Origin: JAUIET01 sp039111475
GTDB lineage: Bacteria; Pseudomonadota; Gammaproteobacteria; Pseudomonadales; JAUIET01
NCBI GenBank assembly: GCA_039111475.1
Contig: JBCCIP010000018.1
Coordinates: 1-64,000 of the forward strand
DNA: 64,000 nt
Direction: 5' to 3'
Shown: positions 8,731 to 17,643 of the stretch, one piece after another
Position numbering within the stretch: position 1 is the first letter of the stretch
Layout of the letters: each line of letters starts with the position of its first letter
Made by a program: the position numbers and the translations under genes
The notes under the pieces: generated by a model
The model's database searches: none
What the model was told of the DNA's origin: nothing
The model's input: only the letters and a program-made list of their open reading frames with translations

Positions 8731-9747
8731 GTTGCCCGCCGCGGCGATATCTTCAACAGTCTTTAAATTCTCCGTCAATTTCATCGCGGTTTGAATAGGT
8801 ATTTCTCCAACAACTGTCACCGAGAGCCATTGTTTGCCCAATTTTTTTGGCACCAGGTAAGCGATAGTACTGCCAGTTCGTGTCTCGAAAGGCTCCACCG
8901 ATGTATCACTTTCTTCAACGAACACAGAAAACAGCGATATACCGTCGGTGAAATGTCTCGATTGCACCATCTTATCGGCGTCTCCTATTCTGTGTCGCTG
9001 ATAACTTGCCTGCATAAACCCCTTAGGTAACCATGCAAGGCTCCAACTGGAATCGTCTGGTTCGCGCGTCTTCAGTGGCAGCCTGTGGTAGCCCTCGTGA
9101 AGTGCTTCATCGCTGCTGATTTCTATGGCTTTGGGGTCAACCTGATCACCGAATGCTATCTGGATAAACTGAGAAGTTTCCAGCACCCGGTTATTCGCAT
9201 CCAGCACTTCTGATTTCAGCATCAGCCCGGACTCTTTGTCCAGATACAGCTGATGCTTGTAGCGGAAATTGTCTTGCGGTATTACGCTGAGCATTTGCAC
9301 GGGCCGCATCGCTACGTGCGTGCTGCCATTGAGCTCTAACTGGTACAGACCATCGAAATCTAAATCGCGACCACGGCCAATGCCAGCCAGCAATCCACCA
9401 GTAGCACCGCCCATAATCAGCTTTCTGCCGGCGTGAACACAGTCAGTCGGGTGACTGGCGCGGATGACCTCAACAGGATCGCCATCCAGGTATTGCAATC
9501 GCTCAAGCTCCTGACCATCACGGACCAAATGAACGATGCGCATTGATCGCATTTCAGCGCCACGATTGGCAACCAATATGCCATCATAGTCTTGCTCACG
9601 AAATCCGGCCACCATGCGTTTCAACCAATAAGCTGGCTCGCTGGCGTCGACGATACCGGCCTGTTCGGGCGCCGGACTCGCCGTCACTAGCGTGGCAAAG
9701 GCCAATACACCTGCGAAGGTGCCGAATAATCGCGCTAATATGTTCAC
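8728..9747 (-). CDS. rseB: Sigma-E regulatory periplasmic protein RseB (MucB)
   Basis: Binds the periplasmic part of RseA and protects it from DegS cleavage until lipid or LPS signals release it. Signal peptide at the N-terminus (RLFGTFAGVLAFATLVTASPA); the N-terminal large MucB/RseB domain (about residues 30-200) has a LolA-like fold, followed by a small C-terminal domain. 339 residues, normal. GTG start at 9747 overlaps the rseA stop by 4 bases (GTGA), a coupling arrangement. Its stop codon is part of the hairpin that continues to rseC. Confidence 0.95.
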   Translation of the reverse strand: MNILARLFGTFAGVLAFATLVTASPAPEQAGIVDASEPAYWLKRMVAGFREQDYDGILVANRGAEMRSMRIVHLVRDGQELERLQYLDGDPVEVIRASHPTDCVHAGRKLIMGGATGGLLAGIGRGRDLDFDGLYQLELNGSTHVAMRPVQMLSVIPQDNFRYKHQLYLDKESGLMLKSEVLDANNRVLETSQFIQIAFGDQVDPKAIEISSDEALHEGYHRLPLKTREPDDSSWSLAWLPKGFMQASYQRHRIGDADKMVQSRHFTDGISLFSVFVEESDTSVEPFETRTGSTIAYLVPKKLGKQWLSVTVVGEIPIQTAMKLTENLKTVEDIAAAGN

Positions 9748-10331
9748 TGCTCTACCCGATAATTTGCAACTCTGGCCAACGGTACGGCGCCCTGGGAACC
9801 ATTCATGCTGGCGTGCTTGGCATGTATCTGCATGTATTGGCTAAGCCGCTGCTGCAGCAATGCTTGAGACGCCGCCCCACTGGCCTGATCATTGATGGTG
9901 TACCGCGTGGTCGCCACCGTTCGAGCATTTTGTCGCTGGGTGACCGCCGGCAATGGTGTTGACGTGACCGGTGCCACCTGAGCCACCTGCACAGGTGACG
10001 CATTGCCGCCTAAGCTGTTCAGTCCCTGGGTTGCAAATACGACCACCGCAGCCACACTGGCTGCCACGGCAAACCCGCCGGCTGGTTTCATCCAGCTCCA
10101 GCCACTCCCTGTGGACGCTTCGTCATCAATTGCTGCCGCCACTCGACCACTTATATCTATACCGGTCCAAGCCGCAGTATCATGCATAGCCGCTCGCGCC
10201 GCCGTGTAACGCTTGAATTGTTCAGAGACCTCGGTGGAATCCGAGGCCTGCTTGAGGATTTGGCGTACCTCAAAATCCGTTGCTTCATTGTCCATCATTG
10301 CAGACAATGATTCCCGCAATTGCTCTGTCAT
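9744..10331 (-). CDS. rseA: Anti-sigma-E factor RseA (MucA)
   Basis: Single-pass inner-membrane protein that holds sigma-E inactive and is destroyed by stepwise proteolysis. Cytoplasmic anti-sigma domain at residues 1-60, starting with the typical LRESLSAMMDNEATDFEVRQ; membrane segment about residues 83-101 (PAGGFAVAASVAAVVVFAT); Gln/Ala-rich periplasmic tail. ATG at 10331. Follows rpoE after a 107-base gap in which I recognise no promoter. 195 residues, normal. Confidence 0.95.
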   Translation of the reverse strand: MTEQLRESLSAMMDNEATDFEVRQILKQASDSTEVSEQFKRYTAARAAMHDTAAWTGIDISGRVAAAIDDEASTGSGWSWMKPAGGFAVAASVAAVVVFATQGLNSLGGNASPVQVAQVAPVTSTPLPAVTQRQNARTVATTRYTINDQASGAASQALLQQRLSQYMQIHAKHASMNGSQGAVPLARVANYRVEQ

Positions 10332-10438
10332 TTTCTATGCTCTCTCACTAAATCCGGTAATCACACCCTGAGTGCCCCGGTGTCTCCTGTTGATGCCGGA
10401 ATCTGCGTTCCGCTATCAATTACTCTCTATTGCCTTGC

Positions 10439-11026
10439 TTAGTCGCCTTTTCTGAATAAAGGTTCCAACTGCTTGTCAATTGCTTCCCTTGCACGAAAAA
10501 TACGCGACCTTACGGTGCCAACCGGACAATTCATAATATCGGCGATGTCTTCATAACTCAGACCGTCAAATTCGCGTAAAGTTACCGCTGTTCTCAAGTC
10601 TTCTGGCAACTGAGATATGGCTTTGTTCACAATTTCTTTTAGTTCTGCGCCGAAAAGCTGGTTTTCAGGGTTTTCTATGTCTTTTAGCTGTCCGGCGGAC
10701 TCAAAATACTCAGCATCCTGAACGTCGATATCGCTGCCTGGCGGGCGGCGACCTTTCGCCATGAGGTGGTTTTTCGCCGTGTTGATGGCAATACGGTACA
10801 GCCAAGTGTAAAACTGGCTGTCGCCTCTGAATTTTGGCAGGGCCCGATAGGCCTTGATGAAGGCTTCCTGGGTAACGTCTTGTACTTCGCCAGAGTCTCG
10901 AACATAGCGAGCTACAAGACCAAGAATCTTGTGTTGGTACTTAACTACCAGCAGATCAAACGCCCGTTTATCGCCCTTCTTGACCCGCTGAACCAGCTGT
11001 TGGTCTGACTGACTGCTTGGCTCCAC
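10439..11026 (-). CDS. rpoE: Extracytoplasmic stress sigma factor RpoE (AlgU)
   Basis: Group 4 sigma factor for envelope stress. Region 2 (about residues 25-95, with DLLVVKYQHKILGLVARYVRD and YTWLYRIAINTAKN) and region 4 (about residues 130-185, with LPEDLRTAVTLREFDGLSYEDIA and the CPVGTVRSRIFRARE helix-turn-helix). GTG start at 11026 with GAGGT 7 bases upstream. First gene of the rse operon and divergent from nadB across about 150 bases. I looked for the autoregulatory GAACTT/TCAAA-type promoter in this interval and did not see a convincing one. Confidence 0.96.
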   Translation of the reverse strand: MEPSSQSDQQLVQRVKKGDKRAFDLLVVKYQHKILGLVARYVRDSGEVQDVTQEAFIKAYRALPKFRGDSQFYTWLYRIAINTAKNHLMAKGRRPPGSDIDVQDAEYFESAGQLKDIENPENQLFGAELKEIVNKAISQLPEDLRTAVTLREFDGLSYEDIADIMNCPVGTVRSRIFRAREAIDKQLEPLFRKGD

Positions 11027-11115
11027 TAACTGACCTCAAAGGCGACGATTAAACACATAGGCGCGACTGCGCATTCCCTATTACAATGCACGTGGTTGCA
11101 ATAGGCGGCCGCTAT

Positions 11116-11129
11116 GGTAGCCGGCTACC
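11116..11129. promoter_or_regulatory. 14-bp perfect palindrome in the rpoE-nadB divergent interval
   Basis: GGTAGCCGGCTACC is a perfect dyad lying between the divergent starts of rpoE (11026) and nadB (11179). It could be an operator for a dimeric regulator or a hairpin in the nadB leader. No family can be assigned, and a chance occurrence of a 14-base palindrome is not excluded. Confidence 0.3.
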
Positions 11130-11178
11130 GCAATTTGAGCAACATGACGCAGAGGCGAATAAGCGCACAGTAAAATTT

Positions 11179-12756
11179 ATGAGCACAGAGTTCTCACACG
11201 ATGTTTTGATAATTGGCAGCGGTATAGCCGGCCTGTCTCTGGCATTAAGCTTATCCAAACGTGGTCGAATTGCGGTTCTTTCCAAGGCGAATATGGAGCA
11301 AGGTTCTTCGTTTTACGCACAGGGCGGCATTGCCGCTGTAATAGACCCTGAAGACAGCGTTGACTTGCACGTAAGCGATACCTTAAACGCAGGCGCAGGT
11401 TTATGTGATGAGCAAGCGGTACGCTTTACCGTTGAGAATAGTAAAGCCAGTGTGCAGTGGCTTATTTCGCAAGGGGTAGAATTTACTCGCGGCGACGACG
11501 AGGATTACCACCTCACTAAGGAAGGCGGCCACAGCCACAGACGAATACTGCACGCAGCCGATGCGACAGGTAAAGTTGTCGTTGAGGCCCTGATTCGAAA
11601 CGTACTCGATGAGCCGCGTATAGATATCATGGAAGACCACGTGGCCGTAGACCTCATTGTCGAGGATGGTCGCTGCATAGGCGCCTATGTACTCGATCGC
11701 AAGACCAGCCACGTAGACACCTTCAAGGCGCGATTCGTTGTATTGGCCACTGGTGGTGCAAGCAAAGTCTATTTGTATACCAGCAATCCTGACGGAGCGT
11801 CGGGAGATGGCATAGCCATGGCGTGGCGTGCGGGTTGTCGCGTTGCAAACATGGAGTTCAACCAGTTTCACCCAACCTGTTTGTATCACCCTCAGGCAAA
11901 ATCGTTTTTGTTAACGGAAGCCTTGCGCGGCGAAGGAGCCTACCTGAGGTTGGCGAATGGCGAACGGTTTATGCACCGGTTTGATGACAGACTTGAGCTC
12001 GCTCCTCGCGACATAGTGGCACGCGCAATTGACCATGAAATGAAGCGTCTTGGCAGCGATTGCGTGTATCTTGATATAACCCACAAGCCCAAGGAATTCG
12101 TCGCCGATCATTTCCCGACGGTGATGGAAGGATGCTCGCGTTTTGGACTGGACATTAGCACTGAACCAATACCGGTGGTGCCTGCCGCGCATTACAGCTG
12201 CGGTGGAGTAATGATTGACCAAAATGGTCTGACAGACCTTGAAAACCTTTATGCAATTGGTGAAACCACTTTCACCGGTCTGCACGGTGCCAATCGTATG
12301 GCGAGCAATTCGCTGCTGGAATGCATCGTGTACGCCAAATCGGCCTGCCAGCACATAGAGTCGCTATGGGAGACAGTGGATGCGCCTGAAATGCCTGACG
12401 CCTGGGATGAATCACAGGTTACGGACTCTGACGAAGACGTTGTGATATCTCACAATTGGGACGAGTTACGGCGCTTCATGTGGGACTACGTAGGTATTGT
12501 TCGAACTGACAAACGCTTGCAAAGAGCGCTTAACAGAGCTGACGTTCTGCTTACCGAAATTGCCGAGTACTACAGCAACTATAAGATCAGCAGTGACTTG
12601 ATTGAATTGCGTAATTTGGCCCAAATTGCTGAGTTAATTATTCGTTCTGCCATGCAGCGAAAGGAAAGTCGTGGCTTGCATTACACGCTGGACTACCCCG
12701 AATTAGCGCCAACTGCGGAAAATACTATTCTCTACCCTGGACGCAATATCCTCTGA
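11179..12756 (+). CDS. nadB: L-aspartate oxidase
   Basis: FAD enzyme that oxidises L-aspartate to iminoaspartate, the first step of de novo NAD synthesis, with quinolinate synthase NadA (not in the window). Dinucleotide-binding motif VLIIGSGIAGLSLALSL near the N-terminus, GSSFYAQGGIAAV flavin contact, HRRILHAADATGK, and catalytic-domain motifs FHPTCLYHP and FLLTEALRGEGA. ATG at 11179 places the FAD motif at the usual position; the frame extends to 11086 but those 31 residues are not family-like. Divergent to rpoE, the classical arrangement. The last 54 bases overlap the 3' end of ygfX on the other strand. Confidence 0.96.
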   Translation: MSTEFSHDVLIIGSGIAGLSLALSLSKRGRIAVLSKANMEQGSSFYAQGGIAAVIDPEDSVDLHVSDTLNAGAGLCDEQAVRFTVENSKASVQWLISQGVEFTRGDDEDYHLTKEGGHSHRRILHAADATGKVVVEALIRNVLDEPRIDIMEDHVAVDLIVEDGRCIGAYVLDRKTSHVDTFKARFVVLATGGASKVYLYTSNPDGASGDGIAMAWRAGCRVANMEFNQFHPTCLYHPQAKSFLLTEALRGEGAYLRLANGERFMHRFDDRLELAPRDIVARAIDHEMKRLGSDCVYLDITHKPKEFVADHFPTVMEGCSRFGLDISTEPIPVVPAAHYSCGGVMIDQNGLTDLENLYAIGETTFTGLHGANRMASNSLLECIVYAKSACQHIESLWETVDAPEMPDAWDESQVTDSDEDVVISHNWDELRRFMWDYVGIVRTDKRLQRALNRADVLLTEIAEYYSNYKISSDLIELRNLAQIAELIIRSAMQRKESRGLHYTLDYPELAPTAENTILYPGRNIL

Positions 12757-13197
12757 AGCTGAGTTCAACAAGGCAACTCGCAGCTTACGCAAGTCTTCTG
12801 AATTGGCGGAGTCATCGAACAGGCATACGCTGGGTCGGTACAGCATTGAAAATCGCTGATTTGGCTTAATCAGTTTGAACGTAAGACATAACAGATGGGC
12901 AGTGATCGTAGAGCGGGAACCCAACAATATTGCCTCGTGCCATTCGCCGCTTGCCGTTTGTACAGTCCAGCCAGAGCAGCCAAGCCGAATCGCAATAATC
13001 GCGGAGCTTCCGCGCAACATAAAATGACGTTGGTATGCGAACCAGGCACCACACAAGGCCCACACAATGGACAATAACAAAACCACAGGTTCTGGCCTGG
13101 TCAGAAAAACTGCCACTAGGCTCGCCCACAGCAAGAATGCCAGCAGGTAAAAATAATAGCGTGATCGTTTAAGGCGAATCTCGATCGCTTTTTGCAT
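12703..13197 (-). CDS. YgfX/CptA-like membrane protein
   Basis: Small membrane protein encoded directly downstream of sdhE, the position of E. coli ygfX (cptA), proposed toxin-like partner or envelope protein of YgfY/SdhE. Two adjacent membrane segments at about residues 13-32 and 35-54, then a soluble domain; overall identity to YgfX is low by eye, so position carries much of the call. ATG at 13197 (MQKAIEIRLKRSRYYF) chosen over the earlier frame start. It overlaps sdhE by 29 bases at its 5' end and the convergent nadB by 54 bases at its 3' end, an unusually long antisense overlap. Confidence 0.75.
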   Translation of the reverse strand: MQKAIEIRLKRSRYYFYLLAFLLWASLVAVFLTRPEPVVLLLSIVWALCGAWFAYQRHFMLRGSSAIIAIRLGCSGWTVQTASGEWHEAILLGSRSTITAHLLCLTFKLIKPNQRFSMLYRPSVCLFDDSANSEDLRKLRVALLNSASEDIASRVENSIFRSWR

Positions 13198-13435
13198 GGT
13201 GTACAATCCTTTGCACAATGGGCCGTAATGATTCTTCCTTGGGTTCGCTTCTTTGCATCATCCAGGCATAAATATCCGTATCTTCACACTCCAACAGGCT
13301 GCGATAGGCTTGTTGGTCTGCTTCGCTTAGGTCGGAATACTGCTGCTCAACAAATGGCACCAGAATCAAGTCCAGCTCTAGCATGCCTCGGCGACTGTGC
13401 CAATATACGCGGCGTGCGTCTGCATCGCTTGCCAT
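13169..13435 (-). CDS. sdhE: Succinate dehydrogenase flavinylation factor SdhE (YgfY)
   Basis: Small five-helix DUF339 protein that promotes covalent FAD attachment to SdhA. The hallmark RRGMLELD is at residues 15-22, and the family pattern continues with LSEADQQAYRSLLECEDTDIYAWMM. 88 residues, standard. In many gammaproteobacteria it sits, as here, between ygfX and ygfZ, with ygfZ divergent. The early product name antitoxin CptB refers to the same family. Confidence 0.94.
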   Translation of the reverse strand: MASDADARRVYWHSRRGMLELDLILVPFVEQQYSDLSEADQQAYRSLLECEDTDIYAWMMQRSEPKEESLRPIVQRIVHHAKSDRDSP

Positions 13436-13532
13436 TGCGAAAAATCCTTTGGGTAGATGCGCTATTATAACCAGCTATTCAAGCCGTGGGCGCACCAACT
13501 TCGATAACGGCCCTAAGTAATGGATCTTACCT

Positions 13533-14447
13533 ATGTCAGATACTATGCCGAACAAAAGTGATGAAACTGGCAGCTGGAGCTGCTTGAGTATCAAGGGGCC
13601 GGACAGCCGACATTTTTTGCAAGGCCAGCTCACCAACGACGTTGCACTGGTTTCCTCTGAACGGGCTATTCTTGCTGGCCTTTGCACTCCTAAAGGCAGG
13701 CTATTGGCAAATTTCTATCTGTGCCAGCTTGGCGAAACCGAATCTAACGAGTTAATATTTCTCTTACCAGCATCCGCTGCCTCAACTGCGCTGGCGACAC
13801 TGTCCAAGTACATTGTATTCTCCAAGGCTGAGATCTCCGAATTACAACACTGGGTGGTGAAAAGTGTCGTCATCGATGCGGCCGATAATACACTGGCAGC
13901 GACGCCTGGAAAGAAGGCCGTCAGCAGTTGTTCTCTTGGAAGCGGAGTACTAGTTCGTGTTGAAGATAATCAATCGCGTTGCTTGCTTGCCTGCCCCAAC
14001 AACGAACTAAGCCAACTTGGAACCGCCATCACTTGCCAAAACGAAAATGACTGGACGCTGCAAGACATAAGAACTGGCCTGGGCTTTTTGCAGCAACAAA
14101 CCAGTGATCAATTTATTCCGCAAATGCTCAACATGCAGCTTACCGATGGGATCAGCTTCACCAAGGGCTGCTACACCGGCCAGGAAATCGTTGCTCGTGC
14201 AAAATACAAAGGTGCGGTTAAGCGGGCAATGCGTCGATTGGAAATCAAGTCGCAGACTCTGCCACCTGCTGGTTACGGTATCAAAAATGAAACTGGTGAT
14301 AAAACGATTGGCACCGTAATTTGTTCAGCGAATTCCGATGATCAGACAATAGAGCTGCTGGCTGTTCTCAATAATCCAGATAATCCGGCGTATCTCGATG
14401 GAATCGCGGCCGAAAAATTACCCCTGCCTTATCTGGATAGCCTCTGA
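13533..14447 (+). CDS. ygfZ: Folate-binding iron-sulfur cluster assembly protein YgfZ
   Basis: Tetrahydrofolate-dependent factor for repair and assembly of certain Fe-S enzymes, related to the glycine cleavage T-protein. The diagnostic KGCYTGQEIVAR with its conserved Cys is present (about residue 213), and the N-terminal GPDSRHFLQGQLTNDV matches the family. 304 residues. ATG at 13533, preceded by weak signals. Divergent from sdhE; the M48 protease gene converges with a one-base gap. Confidence 0.94.
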   Translation: MSDTMPNKSDETGSWSCLSIKGPDSRHFLQGQLTNDVALVSSERAILAGLCTPKGRLLANFYLCQLGETESNELIFLLPASAASTALATLSKYIVFSKAEISELQHWVVKSVVIDAADNTLAATPGKKAVSSCSLGSGVLVRVEDNQSRCLLACPNNELSQLGTAITCQNENDWTLQDIRTGLGFLQQQTSDQFIPQMLNMQLTDGISFTKGCYTGQEIVARAKYKGAVKRAMRRLEIKSQTLPPAGYGIKNETGDKTIGTVICSANSDDQTIELLAVLNNPDNPAYLDGIAAEKLPLPYLDSL

Positions 14448-14448
14448 A

Positions 14449-15915
14449 TCAGTGCACAACCTTCAGCCATTCGCCTGCCTTTGGTTCGCCGTAAGGGTAG
14501 TAGCCGTTCATTAAGCGCAGCTCTTCTTCTGCAAACTGCTTGATTGGACTTTGCTCAGCGAGTTTCGCAAACGTCGTTCCGGCAGGTACTTGCTGCCAGG
14601 TGATCTGTCGAGAAAGCTCAATGGCTTTTTCATAATCCGTCAGAGGTCGAAAACTTGAGAACGTTGCCTTAAACAAAGAATCATAAAATGCGTTCTGCTT
14701 ACCTCTGTCGACCTGTGCCACAAAAAGGAAAGCGCGTTTCTTGTGAAACATAACCGCAACACGACGCTCAGGGTATTTATCTGACTCGGGTATTCGCCCG
14801 GCATAGCCTTTTATTGTGTCGCTGTCCAGTGATTGTCCATCGGTCAACGTAGTAAAGCTTCTCGCCACACGTAAATAATTCTCTGGCGTGATGTCTTCTT
14901 TTAATTTCTTTACCCTCATTTGCACCACCGCACCATCCGTCGGCCCTCTTGCCTGGATTACTGAGCCACGGCTTTTGATTTTCCAACCGCTTGGGTAAGC
15001 GAGTGTGAAATCCATTGGACGATTTAAATAACGACTGCCTTTTGTACGCGTAATAAGTGGCTGATTCTTGAACTTAAGCCCTTCAAGCTGACGCTCAAAT
15101 TCGCCGTCTTGGCCTCGCACTACTTGCCCCTCATCCAACTTGCCAACCGCCCGTATAACTTCCTGTAAGCGCTTGTCATTGCGAGGATGCGTGGCGGACA
15201 ATGCATGATAGCCAGGCAGCTGGACACCTGCTTCCTTTGCCTTCAGCCTCTGGAAACGCTCTTGATCCTTCATCGCTGAGATGCCGTCTATCATTGCCTG
15301 AGGAGGATAGCCTGCGGCCAATAGATAGCGGGCGCCCGCAGCGTCAGATTCCAGCTCGTTTTCCCGGCCATAACCTCTCACCAACGCTGTATTGGCAAGG
15401 CCGCCGAGTTGACTGGTCGCTTGAGTAGCCCCTGCATGGCCGGTTGTTGCTGCAACAGCAACGGTGGCAAGGGTTGATAGCGCTTTACTGATGCCGTGAC
15501 TTGCTTTCCTTTTTTGCGGGTGCTTATGTACTAAATGTCCGATCTCATGGCCAATAACACCTGCTAGCTGTGCCTCTGATTGCATGTACATTAGCAAACC
15601 CGTGTGGATGTAAACGAATCGACCTTCAGTCACAAAGGCGTTAAGCGCTTCATCATCTATCACGGTAAACGTCCACTTTTCATCACTCATTTCGCTATGT
15701 GAAACCATGTAGTTGCCAAGATTGGTCACGTAAGCTTGCAATTCTTCATCGGGATAGCGCGATTCGCTATTCAGCTTTTCATACGCTTCGCGGCCGTTTT
15801 TTTCTCCTTTTGTTTCAGCACGAATCGGAGAAGACAATACAAAAACACACGCCACAGCGAGCATGGTTGCAATACCAAGTGTGTTGTTCGAAATTCTTCC
15901 CAACAAGTAAGTCAT
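14449..15915 (-). CDS. Exported M48-family zinc metalloprotease
   Basis: Periplasmic metalloprotease of the BepA/YfgC and LoiP type, likely acting on outer-membrane or envelope proteins. Signal peptide with AMLAVACVFVLSSPIRAE; zinc motif HEIGHLVHKH with third ligand Glu in ENELESDAAGARYL; family signature SATHPRNDKRL. The C-terminal half (about residues 280-470) lacks the TPR domain of BepA and instead has a beta-rich domain containing FTLAYPSGWKI, so this is a different subgroup. Only 3 bases downstream of the preceding lipoprotein gene, so it is the last gene of the large envelope operon running from 29.7 kb. Confidence 0.88.
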   Translation of the reverse strand: MTYLLGRISNNTLGIATMLAVACVFVLSSPIRAETKGEKNGREAYEKLNSESRYPDEELQAYVTNLGNYMVSHSEMSDEKWTFTVIDDEALNAFVTEGRFVYIHTGLLMYMQSEAQLAGVIGHEIGHLVHKHPQKRKASHGISKALSTLATVAVAATTGHAGATQATSQLGGLANTALVRGYGRENELESDAAGARYLLAAGYPPQAMIDGISAMKDQERFQRLKAKEAGVQLPGYHALSATHPRNDKRLQEVIRAVGKLDEGQVVRGQDGEFERQLEGLKFKNQPLITRTKGSRYLNRPMDFTLAYPSGWKIKSRGSVIQARGPTDGAVVQMRVKKLKEDITPENYLRVARSFTTLTDGQSLDSDTIKGYAGRIPESDKYPERRVAVMFHKKRAFLFVAQVDRGKQNAFYDSLFKATFSSFRPLTDYEKAIELSRQITWQQVPAGTTFAKLAEQSPIKQFAEEELRLMNGYYPYGEPKAGEWLKVVH

Positions 15916-15918
15916 TGT

Positions 15919-16584
15919 TTAAGCATCCGGAAACATTTGATTAATCTGCTTGGACAGGCTGTTGCATATTGATGTTTTTACCCTGGCAATCAGCGGCACA
16001 GGAACGACTACAGCGGGCATGTAAGAAGTTCCCTCAGCACTAGCACTCAGCTCTGCGACCGGTTGATCCTGAGTAATATCCCACACTGACACTTCATACT
16101 CGCCATCATCTTCCCATGTGCCGAAACCCAGGCAACCCGCCCCACCAACGCCTATAGAGCAAGATATACCACCAGCACTGTCGCCACGTGCGGTTTTGCC
16201 ATCAACCCAAACAATATATTGCAACCCCATGTCTTTCACTTCTTCAGCGATGACGGGTTTTGCCAACATCGTTTTGAGGCGATCAAGTTGCAGGGGCGCT
16301 GTGCGCGGTTCAAACCATGGATAAAGACGATCGGCAAATTCACTTTCGCTATACACCTGTACCGCGTTTTTGCCTTTGCCTATTTGCTTGCCAATACAAG
16401 ATACGATAAAAGGTTCTGTCACAGCTCCACTGGTGTGACGGCGCCCCAATACCGCAATGGATCGGTCTGGCAGCAGGTCTACGCTGTCACGCCTGTATTC
16501 GTCAATGGTTGTGGTTGTGCACCCTGTAAGTAGTGCAGAATAGACGGCACATACGGCTAAAATCAGTTTATTTTTTATAATCAC
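15919..16584 (-). CDS. Putative outer-membrane lipoprotein
   Basis: Lipoprotein signal peptide IIKNKLILAVCAVYSALLTGC with lipobox LTGC; mature protein of about 200 residues, with cysteine pairs that could be oxidised in the periplasm (VSCIGKQ, GISCSIGVGGAGCLGFG). I do not recognise the family. GTG at 16584 was chosen: it overlaps the upstream stop as GTGA, has GGAGG upstream and puts the signal peptide at the N-terminus; the open frame extends to 16773 only by running into the previous gene. Twelfth of thirteen genes in the envelope operon. Confidence 0.8.
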   Translation of the reverse strand: MIIKNKLILAVCAVYSALLTGCTTTTIDEYRRDSVDLLPDRSIAVLGRRHTSGAVTEPFIVSCIGKQIGKGKNAVQVYSESEFADRLYPWFEPRTAPLQLDRLKTMLAKPVIAEEVKDMGLQYIVWVDGKTARGDSAGGISCSIGVGGAGCLGFGTWEDDGEYEVSVWDITQDQPVAELSASAEGTSYMPAVVVPVPLIARVKTSICNSLSKQINQMFPDA

Positions 16585-17579
16585 AAGCTCTCTGTCCTCC
16601 CCAATACTCGCTGTTGTCTTTGTTCTTCGCCCTGCATCCAGCGTTGCACCGCAGGGTGCACACTGAACCCCGTTGAAAATGCAGCGCCACAATCGCGAAG
16701 CGCCATTTGAGTGGCCGACTGCAAAGCGTCTTTCTGTGATTTCATCATTGCAGAGGGCGTTTTGCCATAGCAAGGCAAATTCCAGCGCGTGACCACGTCA
16801 TCGTTTCGGTCATAAATAACGAAATCATATTGCAGCCAAATTTCATAGACTTTGGTTCGCGTAGACTTTGGTGTTGTGTATTGCAATCGTTTTATTTCAG
16901 GAACTACGTATAAATCCATACCAGCGGGCCTGGACTCTATGGCCAATGAATCCAGCAGGGTCGCGCTCTCAAACACGGGTGGTAGAACTGAGCGGATCAT
17001 TCGGGCTTGGGCGTCACCTAGCGCTACCCGCATCTTCAGTCGCCGCTGAATTGTTGGTTTAGATTGTTTTTTTACTTCTTTCTCTACACTGTCGGTGTTC
17101 TCCGATGCCCGCTCTTTTTGTTCTGCTGTTGGCTCATCCACCTTGCCGGCTTCAGGGGATTCTTTGGCCGCATCAACATGCTCAGCCCCATTGCTTCCCT
17201 CACCTTCCAGTTCTGTTTTAGACCCTTGCTCTGCAATGGCTTGTGGCTGTTTCTCTTCTTCTGCAGACGCAGTGCCAGACGAGGGCACGGCAGTTTTTTC
17301 TTCTTTCGGCTTTTTCTTTTTAGATTTCTTTGCGGCCTTTTTTTGCGGAATATTCTCAAATTCCTCAAATACGTACTGTTCAAACTCGGAAGAAATGTAA
17401 ATACCCATATGAACCGGTGCGGGCACCACTAGCGGGCTTGGAAAATCTTGCGAAACGTCTACCTCCAGGTCAGTGGCCGTTGCGCACCCTACAAGAACGA
17501 GCACCATGGCCAGCACTGAACACTTGCGGTGAGCTCTTAGGCTATTGGATCGGTTCAATATCATTCGTTCTTGTCTCAT
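16581..17579 (-). CDS. Lipoprotein with long charged linker
   Basis: Signal peptide with lipobox LVGC (RKCSVLAMVLVLVGCATA), then about 50 residues, then a roughly 95-residue low-complexity Lys/Glu/Ala-rich segment, then a C-terminal domain of about 160 residues. The linker could let an outer-membrane-anchored protein reach across the periplasm; this is inferred from composition only. The start is uncertain: ATG 17579 gives the most credible signal peptide, but ATGs at 17564, 17603, 17630 and 17642 are in frame. The stop overlaps the next gene by 4 bases. No family recognised. Confidence 0.72.
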   Translation of the reverse strand: MRQERMILNRSNSLRAHRKCSVLAMVLVLVGCATATDLEVDVSQDFPSPLVVPAPVHMGIYISSEFEQYVFEEFENIPQKKAAKKSKKKKPKEEKTAVPSSGTASAEEEKQPQAIAEQGSKTELEGEGSNGAEHVDAAKESPEAGKVDEPTAEQKERASENTDSVEKEVKKQSKPTIQRRLKMRVALGDAQARMIRSVLPPVFESATLLDSLAIESRPAGMDLYVVPEIKRLQYTTPKSTRTKVYEIWLQYDFVIYDRNDDVVTRWNLPCYGKTPSAMMKSQKDALQSATQMALRDCGAAFSTGFSVHPAVQRWMQGEEQRQQRVLGRTESL

Positions 17580-17643
17580 TGCTCGGATCTGTTGTTCTCT
17601 GATCATAAGCGCTATTTGGGGTTTAGACATTACATAAGGCATT

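Noticed and set aside
11027..11178. Autoregulatory sigma-E promoter expected upstream of rpoE
   Set aside because: No convincing GAACTT-type -35 with a matching -10 was found on the minus strand of this interval.
11401..11889. 162-codon frame opposite nadB
   Set aside because: Lies wholly inside the well-supported nadB coding region in antisense; no family features.
17084..17400. Tandem repeat or recombination hot spot suggested by the A/G-rich stretch
   Set aside because: It encodes the Lys/Glu-rich linker of a lipoprotein; no exact repeat unit is visible.
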